A DNA stretch of 64,000 bases from Aeromonas hydrophila subsp. hydrophila ATCC 7966 (GTDB taxonomy: Bacteria; Pseudomonadota; Gammaproteobacteria; Enterobacterales; Aeromonadaceae), in NCBI RefSeq assembly GCF_000014805.1, contig NC_008570.1:4372501-4436500 (forward strand), written 5' to 3'. The notes under the pieces were generated by a model. It worked only from the letters and a program-made list of their open reading frames with translations. It was not told where the DNA came from and made no database searches. This document shows positions 37,601 to 45,731 of the stretch, piece after piece (the first letter of the stretch is position 1; every line of letters begins with the position of its first letter). Both the position numbers and the translations under genes were made by a program.

Positions 37601-38216
37601 TGCCCATCTCCCTCAGCAGGGCGGCGGGGCTCGGCCAGAGCGCACGCACGGCGCTGGCGAGGGGTTTATCCACCGGATAGAACTCGGATCGCCAGTAGTC
37701 GCTCACCGCCTGCAGCCTGAGCTGGCTGTCGTCGGTGAGAAATTCGGTTTCAAAGAGGGCGCCCGATTCGAAGGCGTTCTGTTTCAGCATCCGCTGGCAG
37801 AAGCCGTGGATGGTGAAGACCGCCGCCTCGTCCATCTGCCGCTCGGCAGCCAGCAGGCGGCGGGCCGCCAGCTCGTGATCCTCCACCTCGGCCAGCAGCT
37901 GGCTCAGCAGGGCGTCCTTGCTCTCACCGCGCATAAAGGCAAGCCGCGCCTCATGGATGCGACCGCGGATCCGCCCGCGCAGCTCGGCGGTGGCCGCCTC
38001 GGTAAAGGTCACCACCAGGATCTCGGTCACCGAGAGCGGCCGCTCGTGGGCGCTGGGTTGACCGGCATCGGCGCCCTCTTCAATGAGCGGGCCATGGCCC
38101 AGCAGCAACCGCAGGTAGAGACCGGCGATGGTGTAAGTCTTGCCGGTGCCGGCAGAGGCCTCGATCAGTCGCTCGCCATAGAGGGGAAAACGCAGGGTAT
38201 TGAGCGGGTTGGCCAT
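34599..38216 (-). CDS. recB: Exodeoxyribonuclease V, subunit beta
   Basis: The protein is 1205 aa (E. coli RecB 1180). N-terminal superfamily-1 helicase motifs include EASAGTGKTYTIAGLYLRLL (Walker A), MIDEFQDTDPQQYRIF and VTIHKSKGLEYPLVFLP. The C-terminal nuclease domain has FIDLVFEW and LLDYKSNHLG, the catalytic Asp-Lys motif, so the nuclease looks intact. The start overlaps the recC stop by one base (TAATG). The subunit is the 3'-5' helicase and nuclease that processes double-strand breaks. Confidence 0.98.
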   Translation of the reverse strand: MANPLNTLRFPLYGERLIEASAGTGKTYTIAGLYLRLLLGHGPLIEEGADAGQPSAHERPLSVTEILVVTFTEAATAELRGRIRGRIHEARLAFMRGESKDALLSQLLAEVEDHELAARRLLAAERQMDEAAVFTIHGFCQRMLKQNAFESGALFETEFLTDDSQLRLQAVSDYWRSEFYPVDKPLASAVRALWPSPAALLREMGSWLDNSELEMRPPAGDETLAARHQAAMARIEAVKREWLAQGDEIRRQTDGQVSRYTGKNYEGWLAKIADWAQDEHSGYAIPKELERFGQTVLEENLKKGGAVPTLPLFSEIDALLASRPGIRDLILQRAAVVVRSRMQASKRQAHQLSFDDLLKDLDGALGSGLGERLCERIRATYRVAMIDEFQDTDPQQYRIFHRLYGGHTDTALLMIGDPKQAIYGFRGADIFTYIQARRNVSAHYTLGRNWRSSRALVAAVNGLFERAKDPFIYEADIPFLPVEAQGKSKALQLDGEAAPVLHCWQLSGQPTFNKGDYQSRMARATAVEIHRLLTLARAGKAQIGDQPVKAGDIAVLVRTGAEGKLVQQELARLAIASVYLSNRESVLAQVEAREILLILHACQNPGEERSLRAALATGLFDLDAKALDELASDERAWESAVQEFMEYRKIWHKRGVLAMLRALLHRRNLASSLLASPNGERRLTNFLHLGELLQQVSCELDGEYALLRWLGEAASRPDGQDAEQVLRLESERKLVQIVTIHKSKGLEYPLVFLPFICSHRAADTPLFHEADGAGNRTVLDLNGAEESLAEADRERLAEDLRLLYVALTRGVYATWLGLAPVRSGNGKSEKTDLHHTAIGYLLQKGEEGDAATLATALTELTQALPGVAVGEPSLTRPAPMAAEEDQLGEPQVRHFTGTLERDWWISSYSGLAAQGHGHSKGVLANPGFDDEVVTEAAALAADLSTAQQEEAPQPSIFTFPKGARPGTLLHSLFETIDFQSAGGEPLAEHIATLLAQDGFDESWAPVLQQQVEAVLDTPLETGFGEPVRLRDLAPERKQVELEFFLPMGRVTAPALTALCQQHDPLSRGNKPLSFATVQGMLKGFIDLVFEWQGRWYLLDYKSNHLGMSPADYSLPALEQAMAEHRYDLQYQLYSLALHRLLALRLPGYDFEQHFGGVFYLFLRGMPQGGIFHTRPSRELVLGLDRLFGEGAAPALAGVSDNGVEA

Positions 38217-41200
38217 TATTGCAACTCCTCCAGGCTCTTGAGCAGCGGGGTCAGGTGTTCACGGGCCAGCGCCTGCAACTGGGCCAGCACGGCCTCGTCG
38301 AGTTCCGGGAAACAGCGGGCGACATAGGCGTCTTCCCCCTCCCCCTTGGCCATGTAGCCACCGTTGAAGCGGGTGAGGGCCGCCTTGTCGGCCGCCTCCG
38401 GTTTCTCCGGATCCTTCTCGATCGCCTTGAGCCAGTCCCAGGCGGTGCTCGGGAAAAAGGGCAGCGGCCGCTTCATCCCCTGCATCCAGAGCGCCACCAA
38501 CGCCGCCAGCTTGGGCCGCGCCTCGTCAGCCGGGAGCCTGGCCAGCCGCAGACTCTGCTTGGCGTCAAACAGCAGGGTGTCGCCGGGGGCATCGCTCAAG
38601 GAAAGGCAGAGGTGCTGGATCCAGCCCAGCAACAGATCCTTGCCGTTGAAGCTGCCGGGTTTCACCACCAGCAAGCGCCCCTTCTGGGTGTCGAGCCACC
38701 CTTGCAGCTGACCCTGGGCCAGCGCGATATCGACCTCCACCGCCTGTTTATCCGCCTCATTGGCCGCCACCCAGGGCCGCAGCCGATCCGCCAGCTTGCC
38801 CATCTGCTCGTCCAGATCCTCCAGCAGCAGGCTGCCGAACCACCCTTGCGGCAGCAGGCCGGTGAGCTGCAGCCGCTCGCGACGCACGACACTGTCCCCC
38901 TGTGCCAGGTGAGCATCGAGCAGCAGGTCTTTCAGCTGATAATGTTGCAGGCCGTCCAGCTCGAACGGTTCGCTCTCCTCGATGTTGGCTTCGTTCAGCT
39001 CGAACCACACCTTGAGGCGGCGGTTGAGAAAGTAGCGGGCTGGCTGGCGATAGAAGCGCAGCAGCTCCGCCAGCTCCAGCCCCTGCTCCTTGCCCCATTC
39101 GGGAGGTAAGGGCAGCTCGCCACTCTGGAAGTTGGCCGCGCCGCGCTGCGGATGGAGGGCCGGCAGCCAGTCGGCGGCATAGGTAAAGAGGCCAGAGCCC
39201 GCCGCCGGATAGAAGTAGGCGTGGCTGTAGGGGGTGAGCGGATGCTGGGTGATCAGGTGCGCCAGCAGCCGTTTGCCGGAGCTCTCGTCATCGAGCTGCT
39301 CATCCCCCGCCAGCACGAAACCCTGCCGCACATAGTCGATGAGTTCGGCCAGCAGCACCGAGGGCACCTTGTCGCTGTTGTCCTGGGCGCTGAAGCCCTG
39401 ATAGCTGATGTAGAGCCCCTGCTGGGCGCTGAGCAGCGCCTCGAGGAACAGGTAGCGGTCGTCATCGCGACGGGAGCGATCCCCCCGCCGGCCCGCCACC
39501 GCCATCAGGTCAAACCCCATGGGTGGCAGGGTGCGCGGGTAGACGCCGTCGTTCATGCCGAGCAGGCAGACCTGCTTGAAGGGAATGGAGCGCATCGGCA
39601 TCAGGGTGCAGAAGTTGACCTGACCGGCGAGGAAGCGCTGGCTGGAGCGGGACTCCCCCAGCACGCTGCCGAGATAATCCTGCAACAGGTCGGCACTGAT
39701 GGGCTGCTCGAAGCGGGCTTCGCCAAGCTGGGCAAGCCAGTCGGCCAGCTGGCTGCGAATGAGCTGCAGCTGACGCTCTTCATCCTCGTCGGCCAGATAG
39801 AAGCGCTCCAGCAGCGCGTTGAGGCAGGCGACCCACTCCCCCAGCGGCTGCGCCTGTTGCAGGCGGGGTAAAAATTCGGCCAGCGAATCGACGAACCAGG
39901 CGAGCTTGCCGAGCGCCAACCCCTGCTGACCCTCGATGTCTGCATAGGGCAGGATGCCTGCCACCGGCTCGCCGTCCCCCATGGCAAAGCCGAGCAGCAT
40001 GCGGCGCAGGCCGAACAGCCAGCTGTTGCCAGAGAGGGGCGGCAGATCGAAGCGCTCGGGGTAGCCGTCATCCAGCCCCCAGCGGATGCCGGTCTCCTGC
40101 ACCCAGACTCGCAGCTGATTGAACTCCTCGTCATCCAGCTCGAAGCGGCGCAGCACGGCGGGCACCTCGAGAATGGCGAGCAGCTCCCCCGCGCCGAAGC
40201 GGGCGTTGGGCAGCCTGAGCAGGGCGAGGAAGCTCTGCAGCAGCGGGCTCTCCTGGCTCGCCGCCCGATCCGACACCGCAAACGGGATCTGGCCGCGCGC
40301 GCCGAACACCGCCTGAATGTAGGGGCCGTAGCTGTTCACGTCCGGCATCATCACCACCACGTCTTTCGGGGTGAGGGAGGTGTCCTGCTCGAACAGCGCC
40401 AGCAGCCGGTCGTGCAGCACCTCGAGCTCGCGCATCGGGCCGTGGCAGGCGTGGATCTGCAGGGAGCCATCCGCCGGATCGAGCGGGCTCTTGTGGTGGC
40501 TGGCGTCGAGATCAAACTGGCCGGCGCCCCGTTCGGCCAGCTCCAGCACATCCTTCTGGATGGCGTGCAGCAGCTTGATATTGCCCTTGCCATCCATCTC
40601 CTCGATATCGACAAAGGCCTCGATTTGCGGCACCTCCAATTCCATCAGCTGATGCAGGTAGTCGCGCCCCAGCTTGCCCATGGAGGCAAGCAGCGGGTTG
40701 GCGGGTCCCTGCAGGGTCTCGATATCGGTGCCGGGTTTGAGCTTGTTCTCCAGCCGCGCCAACGTCTTGCGATCGAGCAGGTCGCCCCAGTAGTAACGGC
40801 AAGGGTTGGTGACGAACAGGTGCACCTCCACCTCCGGCCGACTGCCGAGGGCCAGCAGCGCCTCCACATAGCGCGGCGGCAGCGCCGAGATGCCAAACAC
40901 GAACACCCGCTGCGGCAGCTTGCCCGGCAGCGTGGCAGTACGCTGCAGCTCGTGGATGAACTCCTCGTAGAGGTTGGCACGGTGGTAGCCGCTCGGAGAG
41001 AGCGCCAGGGTGCGGGCCACCAGCTCGCGCCACAGCTCGGGCTGCCAATCCTGCCCGCTCACTCCCGCCAGCTCCTGGCTCAACCCCTCCCCCTGTTCCC
41101 AGCGGGCGATCCAGTCCGGCCGGTAGACCAGATACTGGTCAAAGAGATCCGCCACCTTCTGGCAGAGCTGCCACAGCCGCACCTGCTCGGGATCCTTGGC

Positions 41201-41566
41201 AGGATCTGCGTCATCCCCGCCCAGATAGGCGGCCAGCGGCGCAAAGGCCGGGCGATCGAGCAGGGCGGGCAGAATGGTCATCAGCTGCCAGCTCATGGCG
41301 CCCTTGTTGTAGGGGCTCTGGCGCGGCACATCCGCCAGCACCCGGGTGAACATCTCCCAGATAAAGCTGGCGGGCAGCGGAAAGTCGATATTGGCGGCGA
41401 TGCCGAAGGCCTTGGCCAGCTCCAGCTTGAGCCACTGGGCCATACCCGGACTCTGCACCAGGATCTGCTCCCGATCGAAGGGGTGAGAGAGAGGGGCCTG
41501 CCGGATGCGGCTCACCAGCAGCTCTTTGAGCAGGTCCAGCTGATTGGAGTGGTAGAGGGTAAACAT
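38216..41566 (-). CDS. recC: Exodeoxyribonuclease V, subunit gamma
   Basis: The protein is 1116 aa (E. coli RecC 1122). The start MFTLYHSNQLDLL aligns with E. coli MLRVYHSNRLDVL, and GGGA lies 7 nt before this ATG; a start seven codons earlier is less likely. Conserved blocks are LVQSPGMAQWLKLELA, FGIAANIDFPLPASFIWEMF and MSWQLMTILPALL. RecC recognises Chi and channels the strands. Unlike E. coli, no ptrA gene lies between recC and recB. Confidence 0.97.
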   Translation of the reverse strand: MFTLYHSNQLDLLKELLVSRIRQAPLSHPFDREQILVQSPGMAQWLKLELAKAFGIAANIDFPLPASFIWEMFTRVLADVPRQSPYNKGAMSWQLMTILPALLDRPAFAPLAAYLGGDDADPAKDPEQVRLWQLCQKVADLFDQYLVYRPDWIARWEQGEGLSQELAGVSGQDWQPELWRELVARTLALSPSGYHRANLYEEFIHELQRTATLPGKLPQRVFVFGISALPPRYVEALLALGSRPEVEVHLFVTNPCRYYWGDLLDRKTLARLENKLKPGTDIETLQGPANPLLASMGKLGRDYLHQLMELEVPQIEAFVDIEEMDGKGNIKLLHAIQKDVLELAERGAGQFDLDASHHKSPLDPADGSLQIHACHGPMRELEVLHDRLLALFEQDTSLTPKDVVVMMPDVNSYGPYIQAVFGARGQIPFAVSDRAASQESPLLQSFLALLRLPNARFGAGELLAILEVPAVLRRFELDDEEFNQLRVWVQETGIRWGLDDGYPERFDLPPLSGNSWLFGLRRMLLGFAMGDGEPVAGILPYADIEGQQGLALGKLAWFVDSLAEFLPRLQQAQPLGEWVACLNALLERFYLADEDEERQLQLIRSQLADWLAQLGEARFEQPISADLLQDYLGSVLGESRSSQRFLAGQVNFCTLMPMRSIPFKQVCLLGMNDGVYPRTLPPMGFDLMAVAGRRGDRSRRDDDRYLFLEALLSAQQGLYISYQGFSAQDNSDKVPSVLLAELIDYVRQGFVLAGDEQLDDESSGKRLLAHLITQHPLTPYSHAYFYPAAGSGLFTYAADWLPALHPQRGAANFQSGELPLPPEWGKEQGLELAELLRFYRQPARYFLNRRLKVWFELNEANIEESEPFELDGLQHYQLKDLLLDAHLAQGDSVVRRERLQLTGLLPQGWFGSLLLEDLDEQMGKLADRLRPWVAANEADKQAVEVDIALAQGQLQGWLDTQKGRLLVVKPGSFNGKDLLLGWIQHLCLSLSDAPGDTLLFDAKQSLRLARLPADEARPKLAALVALWMQGMKRPLPFFPSTAWDWLKAIEKDPEKPEAADKAALTRFNGGYMAKGEGEDAYVARCFPELDEAVLAQLQALAREHLTPLLKSLEELQ

Positions 41567-41733
41567 GGGCAATTCCCGCCAGAGCAAAAGAAGGGTCAGC
41601 GCGGGAAAACCTCAAGGATCCCCGTCACTTCACAGGTATCGGGATTGTCGGGGATCGGGGGGAAAGATGCAAAAGGCGCTTGTTGTCGCCGATCACGTCG
41701 CCGTCATCTGCCGCAGGCAAATGTGACGGGCAT

Positions 41734-41759
41734 AAAAAAGCCGGTGCGATTGCACCGGC
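41734..41759 (-). terminator. Terminator of the pirin-DoxX operon
   Basis: GCCGGTGC-GATT-GCACCGGC followed on the minus strand by CTTTTTTATG, about 35 bp after the DoxX stop codon. Confidence 0.9.
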
Positions 41760-41794
41760 CAAAAGGCGTTGGAAAACTCGAACCTGCGGGGGTA

Positions 41795-42187
41795 TTACCA
41801 GTTCTTGCCGAAGCGGGCATCCAGGCTGAAGGCCCCTGCACCGGCTGCCGCCAGGGCCAGGAAACCACCGGCCACGGAGACGTTCTTCATGAACATCAGC
41901 ATCTGCATCTGGTCGGCAGGCTGATAGTGGAAAATAAAGGCGGCCATCAGGGTGAAACCGGCCATCAGCACGGAGAGGCTGCGGGTAAACAGGCCCAGCA
42001 TGATGGCGAGGCCACCGCCCAGCTCCAGCAGGATCACCAGCGGCAGGATGAAACCGGGCACGCCCATGGCTTCCATATACCCCTGGGTACCGGCGTAACC
42101 GCCGATCTTGCCCCAGCCTGCAATCACAAACATCAGAGCCAGCAGAACGCGACCCACCAGCAGTGCCAAATCTTTCATCTTGTCCAT
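41795..42187 (-). CDS. DoxX family membrane protein
   Basis: The protein is 130 aa with four predicted helices. DoxX features are LLVGRVLLALMFVIAGWGKI, YMEAMGVPGF and LELGGGLAIMLGLFTR. The ATG at 42187 has AGGA at 7 nt. The gene follows the pirin gene by 40 bp on the same strand. The same combination of DoxX (YqjF), pirin (YhaK) and LysR regulator (YhaJ) responds to quinone-like aromatics in E. coli, so a role in handling such compounds is inferred. Confidence 0.88.
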   Translation of the reverse strand: MDKMKDLALLVGRVLLALMFVIAGWGKIGGYAGTQGYMEAMGVPGFILPLVILLELGGGLAIMLGLFTRSLSVLMAGFTLMAAFIFHYQPADQMQMLMFMKNVSVAGGFLALAAAGAGAFSLDARFGKNW

Positions 42188-42227
42188 TTCAATATCCTCG
42201 TTTTGCGTCACATCACCGCTGACTGCT

Positions 42228-42914
42228 TCAGGGTAGGTCAAATAACAGGGCTTGGCTGGCACTCGCGGCCACCAGATCCCATTTGGGCTCATCACGACTG
42301 AGAACCCCGTCGCCGGGTCGGGCAGCCAGACCGTTGGCGGTCAGCTCCCCTGAAATCATCTGCAGGTAGCCGTGTCGGCCGGCCAGCTCCCAGGTGAGGC
42401 TCTCACCCGGTTCAAGCTGCAGCCGCCAGACGCGGGCCTGCTGGCGGATCCTGAAGGATCCTGCTTCGCCGTCCGGTGACGCCACCAGCGTCATGCCCGG
42501 ATTGGCTTCAATCTGCTTCTGCTGATAGCCGGGTGTCGTGCCGTGTTCGTTCGGCTCGATCCAGATTTGCAGCAGGGAGAGCGGCTCGGTCTGCGAGGGG
42601 TTGTACTCGCTGTGCCGGATGCCGGACCCCGCGCTCATCAGCTGGAAATCCCCCGCCGGGATCTGCTCGGCATGGCCGAGGCTGTCCTTGTGCTCTATGG
42701 TGCCTTGCAGCACGCAGGTCAGGATTTCCATGTTGGCGTGAGGGTGGGTCGCGAAACCGCCACCCGGCGCCACCAGATCCTGATTGATGACCCGCAGCAC
42801 TGAATGCCCCATCCAGTCCGGGTCGTAGTAGTGCCCGAAGGAAAAGCTGTGGCGCGCATCCAGCCAGCCGAAGTTGGCTTTGCCGCGCGCTTCTGCGGCT
42901 CTCAATTTCATCAT
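42228..42914 (-). CDS. Pirin family protein
   Basis: The protein is 228 aa, a bicupin. Metal-binding motifs are present in the N-terminal cupin: GFATHPHANMEILTCVLQG (two His), HKDSLGH and GIRHSEYNPS. It resembles E. coli YhaK/YhhW. Some pirins oxidise quercetin; the activity here is unknown. GAGGAG precedes the ATG by 6 nt. It lies between the small secreted-protein gene and the DoxX gene, downstream of a promoter facing the YhaJ-like regulator. Confidence 0.9.
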   Translation of the reverse strand: MMKLRAAEARGKANFGWLDARHSFSFGHYYDPDWMGHSVLRVINQDLVAPGGGFATHPHANMEILTCVLQGTIEHKDSLGHAEQIPAGDFQLMSAGSGIRHSEYNPSQTEPLSLLQIWIEPNEHGTTPGYQQKQIEANPGMTLVASPDGEAGSFRIRQQARVWRLQLEPGESLTWELAGRHGYLQMISGELTANGLAARPGDGVLSRDEPKWDLVAASASQALLFDLP

Positions 42915-42944
42915 GGTGTGCTCCTCACGTACCGATACGGTTGA

Positions 42945-43277
42945 TTAACGCTGCTTGCCGCTACCGATGCCGAACGGAATACGGTAGTCGCTGCTCTGCT
43001 CACCCAGGCTCACGGTCAGGTTGCCCTGGGTGCGGCTCGGGATCTGTACCTGCTGGCTGCCCATCAGGTTGGCGTGGACGGAGGCAACCAGGTCGCCAGA
43101 CTCGTCACGCACTTCCAGCATGGGGTTGCCCTTGCCTTCCACCGCGGCGGTCGCGTGCCAGTTCACAAACAGCACGCCCGGGGCGGCGTTGAGGTCAGCC
43201 GGGACGGAAGCCTGAGCAAAACCTGCGGTCATCAGGCCTGCAACGGCCAGCATCTTGATTACGTTTTTCATGTTCAT
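42945..43277 (-). CDS. Small secreted protein, paralogue of 27133-27459
   Basis: The protein is 110 aa with a signal peptide ending GFAQA. The mature protein has VPADLNAAPGVLFVNWHATA, LEVRDESGDLV, QQVQIPSRTQGNLTVSLGE, and YRIPFGIGSGKQR at the end. Each block is shared with the protein at 27133-27459, at roughly half identity overall. It is the first gene of the pirin-DoxX unit, divergent from the LysR regulator. An ATG two codons later is also possible. Function unknown. Confidence 0.82.
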   Translation of the reverse strand: MNMKNVIKMLAVAGLMTAGFAQASVPADLNAAPGVLFVNWHATAAVEGKGNPMLEVRDESGDLVASVHANLMGSQQVQIPSRTQGNLTVSLGEQSSDYRIPFGIGSGKQR

Positions 43278-43380
43278 TCACTCTCTTGGTTTTATGTCAT
43301 TGCCAAGGCCGCTGTGGCCAGAATCAATGCATCCATGCAAGAGGTCATTCAAATAGTGTGTTGTTCTTTCACCGAAGTCA

Positions 43381-43401
43381 GACTCCCTGATTGATGGAGT
43401 C
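43381..43401. promoter_or_regulatory. Inverted repeat in the LysR/secreted-protein divergent region
   Basis: GACTCC-CTGATTGAT-GGAGTC lies near the middle of the 257-bp divergent region, within a wider imperfect repeat CAGACT...AGTCTG. It is a candidate binding site for the LysR regulator; the T-N11-A type match is not clear. Confidence 0.4.
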
Positions 43402-43534
43402 ACAGTCTGGAACTACCCGTTTATTTGGCTGCTTGGCGTTCCTGCCTAAGCGTTGATTGAATATTAAAGACACTTGGCCTAACTTGTTAGCGAGATAAAC
43501 TGGCAAACATGTTCAAAAAAATTGAAGGCAATTT

Positions 43535-44449
43535 ATGGCCAAGGAACTGAACAAGGAACGGGCGCTGACCCTGGAAGCCATCCGGGTGCTGGATGCCATC
43601 GACCGCCGTGGCAGCTTCGCGGCGGCAGCCGACGAACTGGGCAAGGTGCCCTCGGCCCTGAGCTACACGGTGCAGAAGCTGGAAGACGAACTGGACGCCA
43701 TGCTGTTCGACCGCAGCGGCCACAGAACCAAGTTCACCCCGGCGGGCCGCATGCTGCTGGAGCGGGGTCGGGTTCTGCTGGAGGCGGCCGAGCACCTGGT
43801 GGGCGAGACCCGGGCGCTGGCCCGCGGCTGGGAGACCGACATCACCATCGCCGTCGATGCACTGGTGCCGCTGCAGGCCCTCTACCCGCTGGTGGAGCGG
43901 CTGGCCGAGCTGACCGATACCCGACTCAGGCTGCGGGCCGAAGTGCTGGCGGGCAGCTGGGAGTGTCTGGAAGATGGCCGGGCCGACCTGCTCATCTCCT
44001 CCCTCAATCCCGACATCATGATGACCGGTATCAAGCATCAGCCGCTGCAGGAGGAGGTGATGCTCTACGTCGCCCACCCCGATCACCCCCTGCATCAGGA
44101 GCCCGAGCCCCTGGCGGACGATACCCTGCGCCGCTACCGGGCCATCGCGGTGGCCGACACGGCGCTACGCAAGCCGGTGCTCACCTATCGCCTGCTCGAC
44201 AAGCAGCCGCGGCTGACCGTCAGCACCATGGGCGAGAAGCGCGACGCCCTGCTGGCGGGGATCGGGGTCGGCACCATGCCGCTGAGCTGGATTGAAGAGG
44301 ACATCAGGGCCGGACGGCTCAAGGTGATCAGCCCCGAGTATCGCCACCAGATCCAGGTCGTGCTGGCCTGGCGGCGCGACACCATGGGCAAGGCCAAGAG
44401 CTGGCTTATTCGGGAGATCCCCAAGCTGTTTCCCTGCAAGGGGGAGTAA
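43535..44449 (+). CDS. yhaJ: LysR family regulator, YhaJ-like
   Basis: The protein is 304 aa. It aligns with E. coli YhaJ along its whole length: RALTLEAIRVLDAIDRRGSF, FDRSGHRTKFTPAGRMLLER, ALARGWET, HPLHQEPEPL, DKQPRLTVST and KSWLIREIPKLF. The helix-turn-helix occupies residues about 20-60. YhaJ activates yqjF (DoxX) and yhaK (pirin) in response to quinone-like aromatic products; the same gene types lie divergent here. GAAGG precedes the ATG at 6 nt. Confidence 0.88.
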   Translation: MAKELNKERALTLEAIRVLDAIDRRGSFAAAADELGKVPSALSYTVQKLEDELDAMLFDRSGHRTKFTPAGRMLLERGRVLLEAAEHLVGETRALARGWETDITIAVDALVPLQALYPLVERLAELTDTRLRLRAEVLAGSWECLEDGRADLLISSLNPDIMMTGIKHQPLQEEVMLYVAHPDHPLHQEPEPLADDTLRRYRAIAVADTALRKPVLTYRLLDKQPRLTVSTMGEKRDALLAGIGVGTMPLSWIEEDIRAGRLKVISPEYRHQIQVVLAWRRDTMGKAKSWLIREIPKLFPCKGE

Positions 44450-44900
44450 GACGGGCGGCAACATAAGAGGGGGCGCAAGCAGCGACAGAGAACTGCCGGT
44501 GCCCCGCCGCTTGACGGCGGGCGCAAATTCGGAGAAAAGAAAAAAGCGGCCCTCTTGCGAGTTCCGCTCAATGCCAGGAAAGAATAAAAACCTTGCGGTT
44601 TAAAAAACCCTTAAATTGGAAGCAAACAATCGATTTCTCAACCAGGAAGGTCTTGAATCCGATTCGTGTTGAATTATGCGCGATGTTTTATGCGCCACCA
44701 GCAAAATGTTGAATGGTTGAAGGATATGCACCGCAGAGTATCACTATCTGCAACCTTCCACTCAGACTGGTCTGGCCATTTCCATCGATTACGCCGGGTT
44801 TGTTTCCTCTGGTTTTTTTAAGTGTCAGTATCTGAGCCCATAACGACAAAAGAACTCAGTTTCTGACACAACATAAAGATGCAGATAAAGGAATAGTTGC
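44450..44900. other. Intergenic region between yhaJ and a XRE regulator
   Basis: This 451-bp stretch holds the hairpin CCCGCCG-CTTGA-CGGCGGG at 44503-44521, which may end yhaJ although no T run follows. An AT-rich part from 44575 to 44880 probably carries the promoter of the next gene. No convincing ORF or RNA gene is seen. Confidence 0.45.
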
Positions 44901-45665
44901 ATGACCTACAGCCAGACCCTGGCCAACAATATTCTCGACACCCTGAAGAAGACCCTGACCGACAAGGGGATCCGCTATCAGACCCTGGCAGAAGCCATGG
45001 GCGTCTCCATCGCCACCGTCAAACGGATGATGAACAAGCCCTCCCTGCCGTTCGATACCCTGCTGGAGATCTGCCACCTGGTGGGGCTGTCGTTCGAGGA
45101 GCTGCTGGACCGCACCCAGGACGCCCAGAGCCGCCGCGCCGTCTTCACCCAGGAGCAGGACGAGGCATTCCACAAGGAGCCCGGTCTCTACGCCTTTCTC
45201 GCCAACATCTTCTGGCGCGACAAGACGTTAATCGATCTCAAGCGGGAGTACGGCCTGACCGATGCCTCCTGCTACCTCTATCTGCGCAAGCTGGAGAAGC
45301 TCGGCATCCTGCAGCTCGGCATCGACAACAGCTACCACTTCCTCATCAGCGAGCGGATCAGCTTCGAGCAGCACAGCCGCTTCGCCCGCCAGCAGGCGCG
45401 CCAGGCCATGTCCGTGCTGGGGGACTATCTGGTGGAGAACATGCACAAGTCCAACAACTACATGGCACTGTGCCAGCTCCATCTGGACGAGAGCGAGGCG
45501 ATGGCGCTGATCGAGCGGATGAAGGAGTACTGGCACCAGGAGCTCAAGCTCAACCGCCCCGCCATCGGCCAGCGCGAGGGCAGCAAGACCTACACCATGT
45601 CGCTGCAGCTGGCCGACTGCGGCTACCAGAGCTTCGACGACCTGATCCCCAATATCGACAACTGA
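44901..45665 (+). CDS. XRE family helix-turn-helix regulator
   Basis: The protein is 254 aa. An N-terminal XRE domain (residues about 10-70) has YQTLAEAMGVSIATVKRMMN and LLEICHLVGLSFEELL. The rest is a mostly helical domain with LIDLKREYGLTDASCYLYLR, a possible second winged-helix, and GILQLGIDNSYHFLISERI. The ATG is preceded by AAGGA at 8 nt. No target gene is obvious. The neighbouring GntR gene is convergent and has its own control region. Confidence 0.8.
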   Translation: MTYSQTLANNILDTLKKTLTDKGIRYQTLAEAMGVSIATVKRMMNKPSLPFDTLLEICHLVGLSFEELLDRTQDAQSRRAVFTQEQDEAFHKEPGLYAFLANIFWRDKTLIDLKREYGLTDASCYLYLRKLEKLGILQLGIDNSYHFLISERISFEQHSRFARQQARQAMSVLGDYLVENMHKSNNYMALCQLHLDESEAMALIERMKEYWHQELKLNRPAIGQREGSKTYTMSLQLADCGYQSFDDLIPNIDN

Positions 45666-45669
45666 TCCC

Positions 45670-45691
45670 GGCGGATCCTGCGGGATCCGCC
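45670..45691 (+). terminator. Hairpin after the XRE regulator gene
   Basis: GGCGGATCC-TGCG-GGATCCGCC is a perfect 9-bp stem followed by TCCCTTTCC. The T run is poor, so it is a probable but weak terminator. Confidence 0.6.
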
Positions 45692-45731
45692 TCCCTTTCC
45701 ACACCGGCATGGCCCGCCAGAGCGGGCCGGA

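Noticed and set aside
35031..38327. 1098-codon open frame on the plus strand, antisense to recB
   Set aside because: It is a shadow of high-GC codon bias opposite recB, with His/Gln/Gly-rich noise and no domain. The same holds for long frames opposite uvrA (13524-15275), the chemoreceptor (7328-9181) and recC (40412-42301).
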